Positions 1 through 8,451 of a DNA stretch of 64,000 bases are shown one piece after another (the stretch's first letter is position 1; the number at the start of each line of letters is the position of its first letter). Under the pieces are notes generated by a model. The model was not told the DNA's origin. It was given only the letters and a program-made list of their open reading frames with translations, and searched no databases. The translations under genes and the position numbers were made by a program. Origin of the DNA: Phycisphaerales bacterium (GTDB lineage Bacteria > Planctomycetota > Phycisphaerae > UBA1845 > Fen-1342); assembly GCA_016710275.1 (NCBI GenBank), contig JADJXS010000001.1, positions 2,976,001-3,040,000 of the forward strand, given 5' to 3'.

Positions 1-126
1 TGCGTGGCGACGGTATGTGAAGAGCCAGGAACTGTTCGTCCGGTACTGCGGCTGGTCCCTGATTCGGACGATGCTACAGCAGGTTGGACGGGAAGAGGCG
101 GACAGGAACGCGGGCGAGGATTCCGC

Positions 127-336
127 ATGACGCGCCCCCGACGGTGTCTGACGCTGCTGAAGAACGGGCAGCGCTACATCTTCCGCTACGCGGAAGGGCG
201 TGAGGCGGACCTGCTGGCGACGTTTGTCGACCTGGCTCAGGATCGCGCGTGTGAGTTTGACTGGCACGACGCGGCGGTGTTGAGTTTTCAGATGGGCAAA
301 CGAGTCGAATGGAGTCGCGAATCGGCGGTGACGTGA
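127..336 (+). CDS. Small conserved-looking hypothetical protein
   Basis: A 69-residue basic and aromatic protein with no recognised domain. The frame stays open to the left edge of the window, so a longer or upstream-starting version is possible. I chose the ATG at 127 because GAGG lies 7 bases upstream and the residues before it look like random translation. It ends about 90 bp before the recombinase gene on the same strand. The composition (FRYAEGREADLL, then FDWHDAAVLSFQ) suggests a small soluble alpha/beta protein. Function unknown. Confidence 0.5.
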   Translation: MTRPRRCLTLLKNGQRYIFRYAEGREADLLATFVDLAQDRACEFDWHDAAVLSFQMGKRVEWSRESAVT

Positions 337-425
337 CGGTGTGAGCGGTCGCCGGCGCGGCGACCGACGCGGGCCGTCGGGTGAGGAATTGAAACCCCGG
401 ATTCGCCGGAAGTGGTGGCACAAGC

Positions 426-1397
426 ATGAGCGGTCACGACAGCCTGATCCAGCAGTTCATTCACTACCTGCAGGCCGAGCGGCACTTTTCTCCGCACACG
501 GCCCGCTGCTACGCCGCGGACCTGCAGCAGTTCTGCGGGTACGTGCTCAGCGGACCGACGGGAGCGAACGCCGTGGCGCAGGGCGGGCGCGGAGCGGGTG
601 CGGAATCCGTGCCGGACAGCCCGGAGTTGGATGCGAAGCTGCTGGCGATGAGCACCGACGGAATTCGCGAGTTCATGTCGTACATGCGCGACAAGAACTA
701 CTGCAAGAGCACGGTGGCGCGCAAGCTGGCGACGTTGCGCTCGTTCTACAAGTTCGTGGTGCGGCGCGGGAAGCTGACGACCAACCCGGTCGCGGCCATC
801 CGCACGCCCAAGCAGGACAAGCGGCTGCCCAAGTGCCTGGAGCTGGAGCAGATCGAGGAGCTGCTGAGTCGGCCTGACACGACCACGCTGCTCGGGGCGC
901 GCGATCGCGCCATGCTCGAGACGCTTTACACGACCGGCATGCGGGTCAGCGAGCTGGTCGATCTGAATCTCGGAGACGTGGACCTTCAGGCCAGCGTGGT
1001 GCGGGTGCGCGGCAAGGGCAAGAAGCAGCGCGTCATCCCGCTGGGGCCGTCGGCGGTGAAGTGCGTGCTGCACTACCTGGACCTGCGGCGGTTCGACGCA
1101 CAGAACGCGAACTTCGACACGTCGGCGCTGTTCATCAACAAGCACGGCCAGCGGCTGAGCACGCGATCCGTGCGTCGCAAGCTCGACAAATATCTGCTCG
1201 AGGCCGGGCTGGACCTCTCCGTCAGCCCGCACACCCTGCGGCACAGCTTCGCGACTCACATGCTGCGGCGCGGGGCGGATCTGCGAAGCGTGCAGGAGAT
1301 GCTCGGCCACCAGTCATTGAGCACGACGCAGATCTACACGCACATGACCGATGACGGCGTGCGCGAGTCGTATGACAAGGCCCACCCGCGGGCGTGA
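426..1397 (+). CDS. xerC: Tyrosine site-specific recombinase, XerC/XerD type
   Basis: A 323-residue tyrosine recombinase of the Xer type, which resolves chromosome dimers at dif before division. The N-terminal SAM-like core-binding domain (about 5-120) carries a Gly/Ala-rich insert at about 43-68 that typical XerC/D proteins lack. The catalytic domain has the full active-site set: Arg173 (GMRVSEL), Lys197 (VRGKGKK), His269 and Arg272 (HTLRHSFATHM), His295 (LGHQSLSTTQ) and the nucleophile Tyr304 (IYTH). Length is slightly above the usual 300. It stands alone rather than beside an integron or phage genes, which favours a housekeeping Xer role over an element integrase. XerC versus XerD cannot be decided by eye. 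A strong terminator follows it. Confidence 0.93.
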   Translation: MSGHDSLIQQFIHYLQAERHFSPHTARCYAADLQQFCGYVLSGPTGANAVAQGGRGAGAESVPDSPELDAKLLAMSTDGIREFMSYMRDKNYCKSTVARKLATLRSFYKFVVRRGKLTTNPVAAIRTPKQDKRLPKCLELEQIEELLSRPDTTTLLGARDRAMLETLYTTGMRVSELVDLNLGDVDLQASVVRVRGKGKKQRVIPLGPSAVKCVLHYLDLRRFDAQNANFDTSALFINKHGQRLSTRSVRRKLDKYLLEAGLDLSVSPHTLRHSFATHMLRRGADLRSVQEMLGHQSLSTTQIYTHMTDDGVRESYDKAHPRA

Positions 1398-1431
1398 CGC
1401 TCCACGAGCGCGTTCGCGGTTGATGAGAAAA

Positions 1432-1484
1432 AACCGGTCGGAGGATGGCGCATTGCGGCGCGCTCCGCCGACCGGTTGTTTTTT
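1432..1484 (+). terminator. Bidirectional Rho-independent terminator
   Basis: A perfect 10-bp stem, AACCGGTCGG at 1432-1441 pairing with CCGACCGGTT at 1468-1477, is followed by a T run (to 1484) and preceded by a run of six A. It can therefore end transcription in both directions, serving xerC on the left and the convergent minus-strand operon on the right. The 26-nt loop is GC-rich and may pair internally. Confidence 0.85.
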
Positions 1485-1590
1485 CGACCTCCCTGCTTCC
1501 CGTGACGACGCACCGCGGCCCGCCCCCACAGTCGATGGGGCGCCCCCAAGCGCGAATCACCGGCGGCCGTCTCGCTGAGGCGCGCAGCGC

Positions 1591-1905
1591 CTACTCGTCG
1601 TCCTCGTCGTCGTCATCGTCATCGTCGTCATCATCAAACGCGTCGTCGTCGTCGTCATCGTCGAAGGCGTCGTCGTCGTCATCGTCGTCGTCGGCTTCGT
1701 CCTCGAAGACGGTGTCTTCCTCCGCCTCGGCGTCCTCAGCCGGCTCGTCCTCCTCTTCATCACGGCGGCGGGCGTCGCAGTGCGGACCCCAGGGGTCGCG
1801 CTCCCGGTCCTCAACGACGTCCATGCCGTCCGAGGCGAGATCCTCGTCGGTCACGACTTCGAACCCGGTCTGGTCGATATCAGACAGCGTCCCTGCGCGG
1901 AACAT
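1591..1905 (-). CDS. Small protein with long poly-Asp/Glu tail
   Basis: A 104-residue, extremely acidic protein. The first half (MFRAGTLSDIDQTGFEVVTD) looks like a short folded segment. The last roughly 55 residues are almost only Asp and Glu, broken by two AF dipeptides. The start at 1905 is fixed by GGAGAAG six bases upstream; a longer upstream extension lacks a ribosome site. It is last in a minus-strand run of small membrane proteins and ends just before a bidirectional terminator. Acidic tails of this kind can bind cations or basic partners, but no function can be named. The DNA of the tail is a triplet microsatellite, so length variation between strains is likely. Confidence 0.65.
   Translation of the reverse strand: MFRAGTLSDIDQTGFEVVTDEDLASDGMDVVEDRERDPWGPHCDARRRDEEEDEPAEDAEAEEDTVFEDEADDDDDDDDAFDDDDDDDAFDDDDDDDDDDEDDE
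1593..1708. repeat. GTC/ATC triplet microsatellite
   Basis: On the plus strand, tracts of GTC with interspersed ATC are broken by AAACGC and GAAGGC spacers. It encodes the poly-Asp tail on the minus strand. It reads as three blocks separated by the two AF-coding interruptions, suggesting expansion of a block as well as of the triplet. Confidence 0.8.
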
Positions 1906-2023
1906 GCATGCTTCTCCGGTAAGGCGTGGATACCATTTCCGCGCGTAGAATAGAGTCGCGTTCGGATTCGTCAAGCCCCCTGCGGCGACCGCTTTCGCCC
2001 CCGGCAAACACCCCCCGCCGGAA

Positions 2024-2371
2024 CTATCGCCGCCGGCCGCGCGGGCGCTCTTCCTCGCTGTTCTGACGCAGCTTGCTCAGCTCGAAGCCATCCGCCTGCG
2101 CCAACTTCTTCTGGTTGAAATCGAAGGTGTAAAGCACCATTCGATTCGATCCGCCGTCCACGATCACCAGCCCCTCGCTGGAACTGGAAATCTGCTGGGT
2201 CAGCATGATGTAGTCCCCGCCGCGATCAAGCTGCCCGATGCCCAGCGCCGGCGGCGTCTGGATCAGCAGCACCAGGCCGACAAGAAAAATGCACGCCGTG
2301 ATGGACAGCACGCCGATGGCGAGCGAGCGCCCGTCCAGCGCCGCCGGGGGGGTCGGTGATGAGTCGTTCAT
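2024..2371 (-). CDS. Small membrane-anchored protein, paralogue of its upstream neighbour
   Basis: A 115-residue protein with one N-terminal membrane helix (about 18-40, IGVLSITACIFLVGLVLLI), a short exported domain and a basic Arg-rich end. The exported part (GDYIMLTQQISSSSEGLVI to FELSKLRQN) aligns with the protein encoded at 2408-2695 over about 50 residues: GDY/GNY, LVIVD/LYIVD, a central aromatic strand, and ELSKLRQN/DLERDFRNN. The two are tandem paralogues. The context is a minus-strand operon of small membrane proteins. Function unknown; the predicted beta-strand pattern resembles a small beta-sandwich or half-propeller blade. Confidence 0.7.
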   Translation of the reverse strand: MNDSSPTPPAALDGRSLAIGVLSITACIFLVGLVLLIQTPPALGIGQLDRGGDYIMLTQQISSSSEGLVIVDGGSNRMVLYTFDFNQKKLAQADGFELSKLRQNSEEERPRGRRR

Positions 2372-2407
2372 GCGTCTGCTCCGGTTCAGAGGGCGGCCAA
2401 GGGTGCG

Positions 2408-2695
2408 TCAGTCGCGGTTGTTGCGGAAATCGCGTTCCAGGTCGCGCGTGTCGGCGTACACGAACCGCAGATTCGTGCGGTCCACGTAGAAGGCATGCAG
2501 CAGCCGCGATCTCAGGTCCACGATGTAAAGCGCATCGTGCTTGCTCTGAATCTCGCCGGCGACGGTCAGGTAGTTGCCGGCCAGCCCCGTCGGCTGGGCC
2601 ACCGCCGTTTGCGGCGTGCCGACGAACAGGGCGATTCCCGTGAGGAGGATGAGGTTGGCGCATAGCAGCGCCGACACCCAGAAGCTCTTGGTCAT
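2408..2695 (-). CDS. Small exported or membrane-anchored protein, tandem paralogue
   Basis: A 95-residue protein with an N-terminal hydrophobic segment (about 5-27) that could be a signal peptide or anchor, followed by a roughly 55-residue domain (GNYLTVAGEIQSKHDALYIV onward) homologous to the one at 2024-2371. It lies 36 bp upstream of that paralogue on the same strand, so both are probably co-transcribed from the region near 3.0 kb. No family name recognised. Confidence 0.7.
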   Translation of the reverse strand: MTKSFWVSALLCANLILLTGIALFVGTPQTAVAQPTGLAGNYLTVAGEIQSKHDALYIVDLRSRLLHAFYVDRTNLRFVYADTRDLERDFRNNRD

Positions 2696-2758
2696 GAGAC
2701 GGCCTCCCGATCACGCACCGCGCGGCATGGGGCGGGCGCGATGCGACAGCGATTCGCG

Positions 2759-2977
2759 CTAGTCCAGGTGGCTGCGGTGCGGGTTCTTGAAACCGATCAA
2801 CGCACACGCGACCAGGAACAGCAGCGCCAGCCCCCATTGCGCGTAGGGTCGCGACGTTTCGAGGTAGGTCAGACCCGGCTCGGTCCAGGGCTTTTCATCC
2901 TGCCCCAGTGCCAACGCGCAGCCGAAGGAGGCGACGAAGCCCGCAACCAGTGCCGTTCCAAACCGGATCTTCGGCAT
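2759..2977 (-). CDS. Small two-segment membrane protein
   Basis: A 72-residue protein. An N-terminal signal-like helix (about 6-25, ending near ALALGQ) is followed by a short soluble linker and a second hydrophobic helix (about 48-63, WGLALLFLVACALIGF) with a basic tail. It is the first gene of the minus-strand run reaching down to 1591. It resembles small envelope proteins of planctomycetes in layout only; no function assigned. Confidence 0.65.
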   Translation of the reverse strand: MPKIRFGTALVAGFVASFGCALALGQDEKPWTEPGLTYLETSRPYAQWGLALLFLVACALIGFKNPHRSHLD

Positions 2978-3022
2978 GAGAATCTCCGAAGCGGCGCGCG
3001 GCCGGTGGCGCCGTGTGCCTGA

Positions 3023-3051
3023 ATGCTATCCATGAGCGCTTGTCCGAACAA
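3023..3051 (-). promoter_or_regulatory. Possible sigma-70-like promoter of the small-protein operon, in a 313-bp intergenic region
   Basis: On the minus strand, TTGTTC and TAGCAT are separated by exactly 17 bases, with a predicted start about 38 bases before the first gene of the operon. The match is weak (3 of 6 and 4 of 6). The -35 element overlaps a small palindrome (TTGTTCGGACAA). The rest of 2978-3290 holds no gene; I see only a 10-bp direct repeat (CCCGCCGGCC, near 3250-3275) ahead of the next plus-strand gene. Confidence 0.3.
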
Positions 3052-3290
3052 GGGTTATCCGACGCGATTCATCCCGAGGGAAAACCGGACCCTGCCCGCC
3101 TTGCCCGCCGCCCAAGGACCGATATCCTTCCAGATGGGGGAGTCGGAGCCGGGACTGCCCGCCGCGACGCAATTCGGCTGGCCTGGCTGTCGCGTCTGGT
3201 CGATCCAACCGTGCAGGCGGGCCGTGGTGATCCCTCGCCCGCAGTTTCCCGCCGGCCGCTTCCCGCCGGCCCCGCGACAGGAGAGAACCG

Positions 3291-4607
3291 ATGACCCAGC
3301 GCAGGCGCCTGTTGATCATGGGGGCCGCCGGACGTGACTTCCACGATTTCAACGTCCATTGGCGGGACCGCGACGACGTGGAAGTGATCGGTTTCACCGC
3401 GGCGCAGATTCCGAACATCGACGGGCGACGCTATCCCGCTGCGCTGGCCGGCCCGCGCTACCCGGAGGGATTGCCGATCTGGCGCGAAAGCGATCTGGCC
3501 GAGCGCATCCGCGAGCATCGCATCGACCTGGTGACGCTCGCCTATTCCGACCTGCCGCACGTGGAGGTGATGCACAAGGCGGCGCTGGCCACCGCCTGCG
3601 GCGCCGAATTCACGCTGCTGCCGCCGCGGGTCACGATGCTGCGGGCGAAGCGCCCGGTCATTGCCGTGTGCGCCGTGCGAACGGGCTGCGGCAAGAGCCA
3701 GACGTCGCGGAAGGTGGTGGAAGTGCTGCGCGGGTTGGGCAAGCGCGTCGCCGTCGTGCGACATCCGATGCCCTATGGCGACCTGACGCAGCAGGTGTGC
3801 ATGCGCTTCGCCGAGGTCGCGGACCTGGAAAAGCACCGCTGCACGATTGAGGAGCGCGAGGAATTCGAGCCGCACCTCCGCGACGGCAACATCGTCTACG
3901 CGGGGATTGACTATGCCCGCATCCTCGACGCGGCACAGGCCGAGGCGGACGTCGTGCTGTGGGACGGCGGCAACAACGACACGCCCTTCTTCCGGCCGGA
4001 CGTGCACTTCGTCGTCGTGGACCCGCACCGCGCGGGACACGAGCTGCGCTACCACCCGGGCGAGACGAACCTGCGGATGGCCGACGTGGTCGTGGTGAAC
4101 AAGATCTCGACCGCCGAACCGGCGGACGTGGCCGCGGTTCTCGCCAACGTCGCGGCGATCAGCCCGAAGGCCAAGGTCGTGAAGGCGGATTCGCCGGTCA
4201 GCGTGGAGGGCGGGGAACAGGTGCGCGGCAAGCGCGTGCTGGTGATCGAGGACGGCCCGACGGCGACGCACGGCGACATGAAGTACGGTGCGGGGCACGT
4301 CGCGGCCCGCGAGCTGGGCGCAGCGGCGATTGTGGACCCGCGGCCCTATGCGGTCGGCTCGATCCGTGAGGTCTTTGCGAACTATCCGCACCTGGCGGAA
4401 GTGCTGCCGGCGATGGGGTACAGCGATCAGCAGGTGCGCGAGCTGGAGCAGACGATCAACGCCGCCGAATGCGACGTGGTGCTGGTGGGAACGCCCATCG
4501 ACCTGGGCCGGCTGCTGAAGATCAACAAGCCCGCGCTGCGCGTGACCTACGCGCTGCGCGAGCACACCGCGGGGCAGATCGAAGCAGCGATCCAGCGCAT
4601 TCTCTGA
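3291..4607 (+). CDS. Cyclic 2,3-diphosphoglycerate synthetase-family P-loop protein
   Basis: A 438-residue protein matching the cyclic 2,3-diphosphoglycerate synthetase (cDPGS) family over its whole length. In methanogens this enzyme closes 2,3-DPG to the cyclic osmolyte using ATP. An N-terminal Rossmann-like half opens with MGAAGRDFHDFN and includes FTAAQIPNIDGRRYP and LAYSDLPH. A P-loop half carries VCAVRTGCGKSQTSRK (about 123-140), VVRHPMPYGDLTQQ, a Walker-B-like VVLWDGGNND and the NKxD-like VVVNKISTAE. AGGAGAG lies six bases before the ATG. It stands alone and converges on the M1 peptidase gene. Bacterial members are often annotated only as GTPase. The substrate here is inferred, and another phosphorylated metabolite is possible. 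Confidence 0.82.
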   Translation: MTQRRRLLIMGAAGRDFHDFNVHWRDRDDVEVIGFTAAQIPNIDGRRYPAALAGPRYPEGLPIWRESDLAERIREHRIDLVTLAYSDLPHVEVMHKAALATACGAEFTLLPPRVTMLRAKRPVIAVCAVRTGCGKSQTSRKVVEVLRGLGKRVAVVRHPMPYGDLTQQVCMRFAEVADLEKHRCTIEEREEFEPHLRDGNIVYAGIDYARILDAAQAEADVVLWDGGNNDTPFFRPDVHFVVVDPHRAGHELRYHPGETNLRMADVVVVNKISTAEPADVAAVLANVAAISPKAKVVKADSPVSVEGGEQVRGKRVLVIEDGPTATHGDMKYGAGHVAARELGAAAIVDPRPYAVGSIREVFANYPHLAEVLPAMGYSDQQVRELEQTINAAECDVVLVGTPIDLGRLLKINKPALRVTYALREHTAGQIEAAIQRIL

Positions 4608-4625
4608 GCGGTACTGCGTCGCCGG

Positions 4626-7013
4626 TCAGTGCAGCAGGTGCAGAACGAAGGGATCGATGTCGAAGTTGTCGAAGTGCCCGTCGCCGTCCACGTCACCTGC
4701 CATCGGATTGCAAAGCGGAAACGCCTCTGCGTATGCGGCGGGATCCACCAGCGCGAGCACGAATGGATCGATGTCGAAGTTGTTCACCGCGCCGTCGCAG
4801 TTCATGTCGCCGAGGAGTACCGGCAGCGTCACGATGAACTCGATCACGAACGTGCCGCCGGGCAGGCCGTCGCCGCTGGGCAGCGAGGCGGGATCGAGCG
4901 GGTCGGCCACCTCGCCGTCGAGCCGCTGCGACGAAGCCACGTCCGTCACGCCGTCCCACACCGTCAGTCGGTAGCGATCCGAGCCAAGCACGCCGCCGGG
5001 CGTCAGCGTGGCCTGGTATTCGAGCGCGTTGTAGGCCACGGAAACGGGGACTTCGCCGCCTGTTTCTGACTCGAGCAGAAAGTCGAACGTGGTCAGATTC
5101 ACCGGCTTGTGAAAGCGGACCAGCAGTTGGTCCAAGTCGGCGACGAGCTGCCCCGGCTCCGGCGACGTCGCGATGATCTTCGGCGGCCCCTCCACGAACG
5201 GGGTTTCCTGCTTGCTGACGATCAGCACCCAGTCCTTCGGATCCAGCGCCAATCCCAGCGGCGGAGCGGGCTGCGGAAGCAGGTAGTGCTGCGCCCGGGC
5301 GTTGTTCCAGACCGGCGTCGTCGTGGATTGCGTCTCCGATGTCGCGACCAGCACGTCCACCGGCATCGTGAACGTGGGCCAGGCCAGGCTCTGAATCTGC
5401 GTGAGATACAGCTCGACGTAGGACTTTTCGCCGAGGTTGAGCGTGCGCCAGGCATAGCGATACTCCGGCGCACCGACCTGGTAGAGCCACGGGTTAAAGA
5501 ACCAGTCCAGCGGCTCGCCGTGCACCGCCTCGGCGATGGCGACGAATTGCACCGTCGTGGCGGTCCCGTCCTCGTGGGCGGCTCGAAAGGCCGCGAGGAT
5601 GTCGAAAAACGTCGCGCTGCCGACGACGCGCCGCAGCATGTGAAACACCCAGGCGGCCTTCCGATAGGAAAAATCGGAGGAGAAGATCCGGTTGACGGTC
5701 GTCGGGTTCGGAATGTACACCGTGCCGTTGACGCTGCTGGGGCGGCGGTTGTTCATCGTCGTCTGAAGCAGCGACGGCCCGCCGCCGGGCTTGAATTCCT
5801 GCCAGAGCGCTTCGCAGTAGGTGGCCATGCCTTCCTGTAGCCAGATGTCGCTCCAGGTGGCGCAGGTGATCATGTTCCCCCACCACTGATGGCCGACCTC
5901 GTGGGCCGTGATCGACTCTGAAAACACGCCCTGGCCGGTCATGGTCTGATGCTCCATGCCGCCGGAAAAGCCGAACTGGTAGATGCCGTATTTTTCGTTG
6001 ATGAACGGATACGGGCCGAAGATATTCCCGAACGCGGCCAGCATGTCGGCCGTCTGGAAACAGCGGTTGCGGTTGCTGGTCGTGTTGGAGTCGGGATACA
6101 GAAAGAACTGCATCGGCATCGAGCCGCCGGCGTGGTCGAAGGTCGAGCCGAAGCGCACATAATTCGCGCCGCCCATCGAGAAGAGATAGGGCGTCGTCTG
6201 GTAGGCCGTCTCCCAGCGATAGCGCTTTTGCGTGCTGGGAAGCGTCACTTCCTCGGTCAGCAGGCCGTTGGATGCGACCGAATAGTTCCCCGGCACAGTG
6301 AAGATCAACGTGCCCGTGGCCTTGTCGTTGTTGTCGTCCTTCTGCGGCCACCAGGTGTACGCGAACCACGGCTCGCTGAGCGTGTAGAAGACGCGCACGG
6401 CGGGGAATCCGCGGTTCTGAAAGACGATCGAATTCAGCCCGAGCGAGGTCGGAACGCCCTCATAAGAGACGGTCAGGTCAAAGATCGCGTCGGCCGGGCG
6501 CGGCGGATCAAGCGTCACCCGCACGTGGATCGGGTCCAATCGCTGCCAGGCGGCCACGACGCCGTCCACCGTCAGAGACGTGATCAGGAAGGCGTCCGAC
6601 AAGCGGAATTCGAAGGCCTCCAGCGACTCCGCGACGACCATCACCTCCATCGTGCAGGTGCCGTTGAGATGGTCCAGCGCCGGCGTCACTGTCAGGTCGA
6701 GCGTGTAATGCTGCACGTCCGTGTCGGAAAGCGACGAGCCGGCCAACCCGCCTTCCGGGATCGCCGCTTCGCCGAGATCGGCCGCCGCACGCAGCTTTGC
6801 AGCCGCGCAATAGTCGCAGCCGGCCGGGTCGTGATCGTGGAGCGCTTCTGATCGATCCGACGCCGCCATGACGGAGTCGGGATGCGGTGCGAACGCATGC
6901 AACGCCGGCGGCGCGGCCATAGCCGGAAGCGCGGACCAGCCGACCATGCCGACCGCCAGGCCAACCCGGGCGATCAGGCGCCGCACGATCTGACAATGCG
7001 GTCGTAATGACAT
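4626..7013 (-). CDS. Secreted M1-family metallopeptidase with dockerin-like C-terminal tag
   Basis: A 795-residue exported zinc peptidase of the gluzincin (M1) family. A signal peptide (about 1-34, ending ALPAMAA) precedes a beta-rich N-terminal domain. The catalytic domain has GGMEH (351-355, the GAMEN-like substrate motif), HEVGHQWWGN (371-380) and the third zinc ligand Glu394 in WLQEG. The last roughly 60 residues hold two copies of a calcium-loop-like repeat (GDMNCDGAVNNFDIDPFVLA and DVDGDGHFDNFDIDPFVLH), the same tag found on two other exported proteins here. The start at 7013 is chosen because it opens the signal peptide; the 37 upstream residues look non-coding. Likely role: digestion of extracellular or surface peptides. 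Confidence 0.9.
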   Translation of the reverse strand: MSLRPHCQIVRRLIARVGLAVGMVGWSALPAMAAPPALHAFAPHPDSVMAASDRSEALHDHDPAGCDYCAAAKLRAAADLGEAAIPEGGLAGSSLSDTDVQHYTLDLTVTPALDHLNGTCTMEVMVVAESLEAFEFRLSDAFLITSLTVDGVVAAWQRLDPIHVRVTLDPPRPADAIFDLTVSYEGVPTSLGLNSIVFQNRGFPAVRVFYTLSEPWFAYTWWPQKDDNNDKATGTLIFTVPGNYSVASNGLLTEEVTLPSTQKRYRWETAYQTTPYLFSMGGANYVRFGSTFDHAGGSMPMQFFLYPDSNTTSNRNRCFQTADMLAAFGNIFGPYPFINEKYGIYQFGFSGGMEHQTMTGQGVFSESITAHEVGHQWWGNMITCATWSDIWLQEGMATYCEALWQEFKPGGGPSLLQTTMNNRRPSSVNGTVYIPNPTTVNRIFSSDFSYRKAAWVFHMLRRVVGSATFFDILAAFRAAHEDGTATTVQFVAIAEAVHGEPLDWFFNPWLYQVGAPEYRYAWRTLNLGEKSYVELYLTQIQSLAWPTFTMPVDVLVATSETQSTTTPVWNNARAQHYLLPQPAPPLGLALDPKDWVLIVSKQETPFVEGPPKIIATSPEPGQLVADLDQLLVRFHKPVNLTTFDFLLESETGGEVPVSVAYNALEYQATLTPGGVLGSDRYRLTVWDGVTDVASSQRLDGEVADPLDPASLPSGDGLPGGTFVIEFIVTLPVLLGDMNCDGAVNNFDIDPFVLALVDPAAYAEAFPLCNPMAGDVDGDGHFDNFDIDPFVLHLLH

Positions 7014-7148
7014 TGAATGTATCCGTGCGCCGAAGTCATGATCCGTTGCCAGCGCAGCAGCGGATGCCGAAGGCTCGCAACAATTCCCGGGCACGACGCG
7101 CCCGGAACTGCGGCGGACCGACACCGCAATATTGTAGCGGGACTGTGC

Positions 7149-8318
7149 TCAGGACCGCAGCGCAAACTCCGCCAGAATCGCGGTACCGAGCGGCAACATG
7201 CGTTCATCCACGTCAAATTGGGGGTGATGGTGCGGAAACACCTGGGCGGGATCGGCCTTCGCGGCCCCGAGAAATACGAACGCGGCCGGCGCCTTGGCCC
7301 CGTAATAAGCGAAGTCCTCGGCGCCCCCTTGCAGGGGCAATTCCTCGCAGGCCGCCTCCGGCACGCCGGCCGCCCGGGCGGCGCCCAGTGCCCGCTCGAA
7401 GACGCCGCGATCGTTTACGAGCACCGGATAGCCGGGAGAAATCGTGACTTCGGCGGTCGCGCCGTGCGCTTCCGCCACCGATCGGCACAGTCCGGTGACG
7501 CGCTCGATCACCCGCTCGCGCACGCTCTCGTCAAACGTGCGAATCGTGCCGCGCAGTCGCACCTCGCCGGGAATTACGTTGTCGGCGGTGCCGGCGTTGA
7601 TCTGGGTGACGCTGACAACGGCGTTTTCGTGCATACCGACGTTGCGGCTGACGACGGATTGCAGCGACAGGACGATCGCCGAGGCACAGACGATCGGATC
7701 GACGCAGCTTTCCGGCATGGCCGCGTGCCCGCCGCGCCCGATGACGCGCACGTCCAGCGTGTTCACCGCGGCCATGAACGGCCCGCTGCGGCCGCCCACC
7801 ACGCCGGCGGGAAGTACGGAGATGATGTGCAGGCCGAAGACGGCGTCCACGCCGTCCAGCGCGCCGCCGGCGATGAGCTGCGGTGCGCCGCCGGGGTACA
7901 GCTCCTCGCTCGGCTGGAACAGAAATCGCACCGGCCGTTTCAACTCGGCCCGTCGCTCTGCCAACAGCCGCGCCGCACCGAGCAGCATGGCCGTGTGCGC
8001 GTCATGGCCGCAGGCGTGCATCACGCCGGGGCTGCGCGAGGTGAATGGCAGCCCGGTGGCTTCGGTGATGGGCAGCGCGTCCATGTCCGCGCGCAGCGCG
8101 ACCGCCGGTCCGCTGCCGGCGGCCAGTTCGGCGACGACGCCGTAGCCGCCGCCGACGTTCTCACGCGGGGCATAGCCCATCTCGCGCAGCGCGCCGGCGA
8201 CAAAAGCGGCCGTCTGCTGCTCCTGTCCGCTCAGTTCGGGGTGGGCGTGCAGATGCCGCCTCCACCCGACGATGGACTCGGCGAGCGCCTGGGTGCGTTG
8301 CAGCGTGGTATTCGACAT
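7149..8318 (-). CDS. M20-family amidohydrolase / aminoacylase
   Basis: A 389-residue member of the M20 (HipO/AbgA/IlvE-amidohydrolase-like) family, which cleaves N-acyl or N-carbamoyl amino acids using two metal ions. Visible motifs: RRHLHAHPELS (20-30), RADMDALP (76-83), HACGHDAHTA (101-110), FQPSEE (catalytic Glu near 138) and the C-terminal FPHHHPQFDVDE. The small lid domain is present (GRGGHAAMPES). The start at 8318 is chosen because homology begins at once; 142 upstream in-frame residues are Ser/Arg-rich noise. An AbgT-type transporter is encoded 1.75 kb downstream on the plus-strand map, on the same strand, so an aminobenzoyl-glutamate or acyl-amino-acid substrate is plausible but unproven. 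Confidence 0.9.
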   Translation of the reverse strand: MSNTTLQRTQALAESIVGWRRHLHAHPELSGQEQQTAAFVAGALREMGYAPRENVGGGYGVVAELAAGSGPAVALRADMDALPITEATGLPFTSRSPGVMHACGHDAHTAMLLGAARLLAERRAELKRPVRFLFQPSEELYPGGAPQLIAGGALDGVDAVFGLHIISVLPAGVVGGRSGPFMAAVNTLDVRVIGRGGHAAMPESCVDPIVCASAIVLSLQSVVSRNVGMHENAVVSVTQINAGTADNVIPGEVRLRGTIRTFDESVRERVIERVTGLCRSVAEAHGATAEVTISPGYPVLVNDRGVFERALGAARAAGVPEAACEELPLQGGAEDFAYYGAKAPAAFVFLGAAKADPAQVFPHHHPQFDVDERMLPLGTAILAEFALRS

Positions 8319-8451
8319 GAGGCTCTTTCGCAGGTGCGCGTAGCGCATGTGACGGTGCATGGCGGCGGCGCGGGCCGGGCCGCGCGCCATCCGCCTTTCG
8401 GCTATGATAACGGTGGAGCGCCCTTCTGCCGCGAGCCGGAGATCCGCCCGA

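Noticed and set aside
288..1310. Long minus-strand open frame opposite the Xer recombinase
   Set aside because: It lacks any family motif and is His/Arg/Gln-rich, as expected from the mirror of a GC-rich gene; the plus strand has every catalytic residue of a tyrosine recombinase.
1593..1708. Plus-strand Ser-rich protein (poly-Ser frame)
   Set aside because: It is the translation of the same microsatellite in the other direction, with no start signal; the minus strand has a GGAGAAG-led start.
3069..4565. A 498-residue minus-strand open frame over the cDPGS-like gene
   Set aside because: High His/Arg content without domains; the plus-strand protein aligns end to end with a known family.
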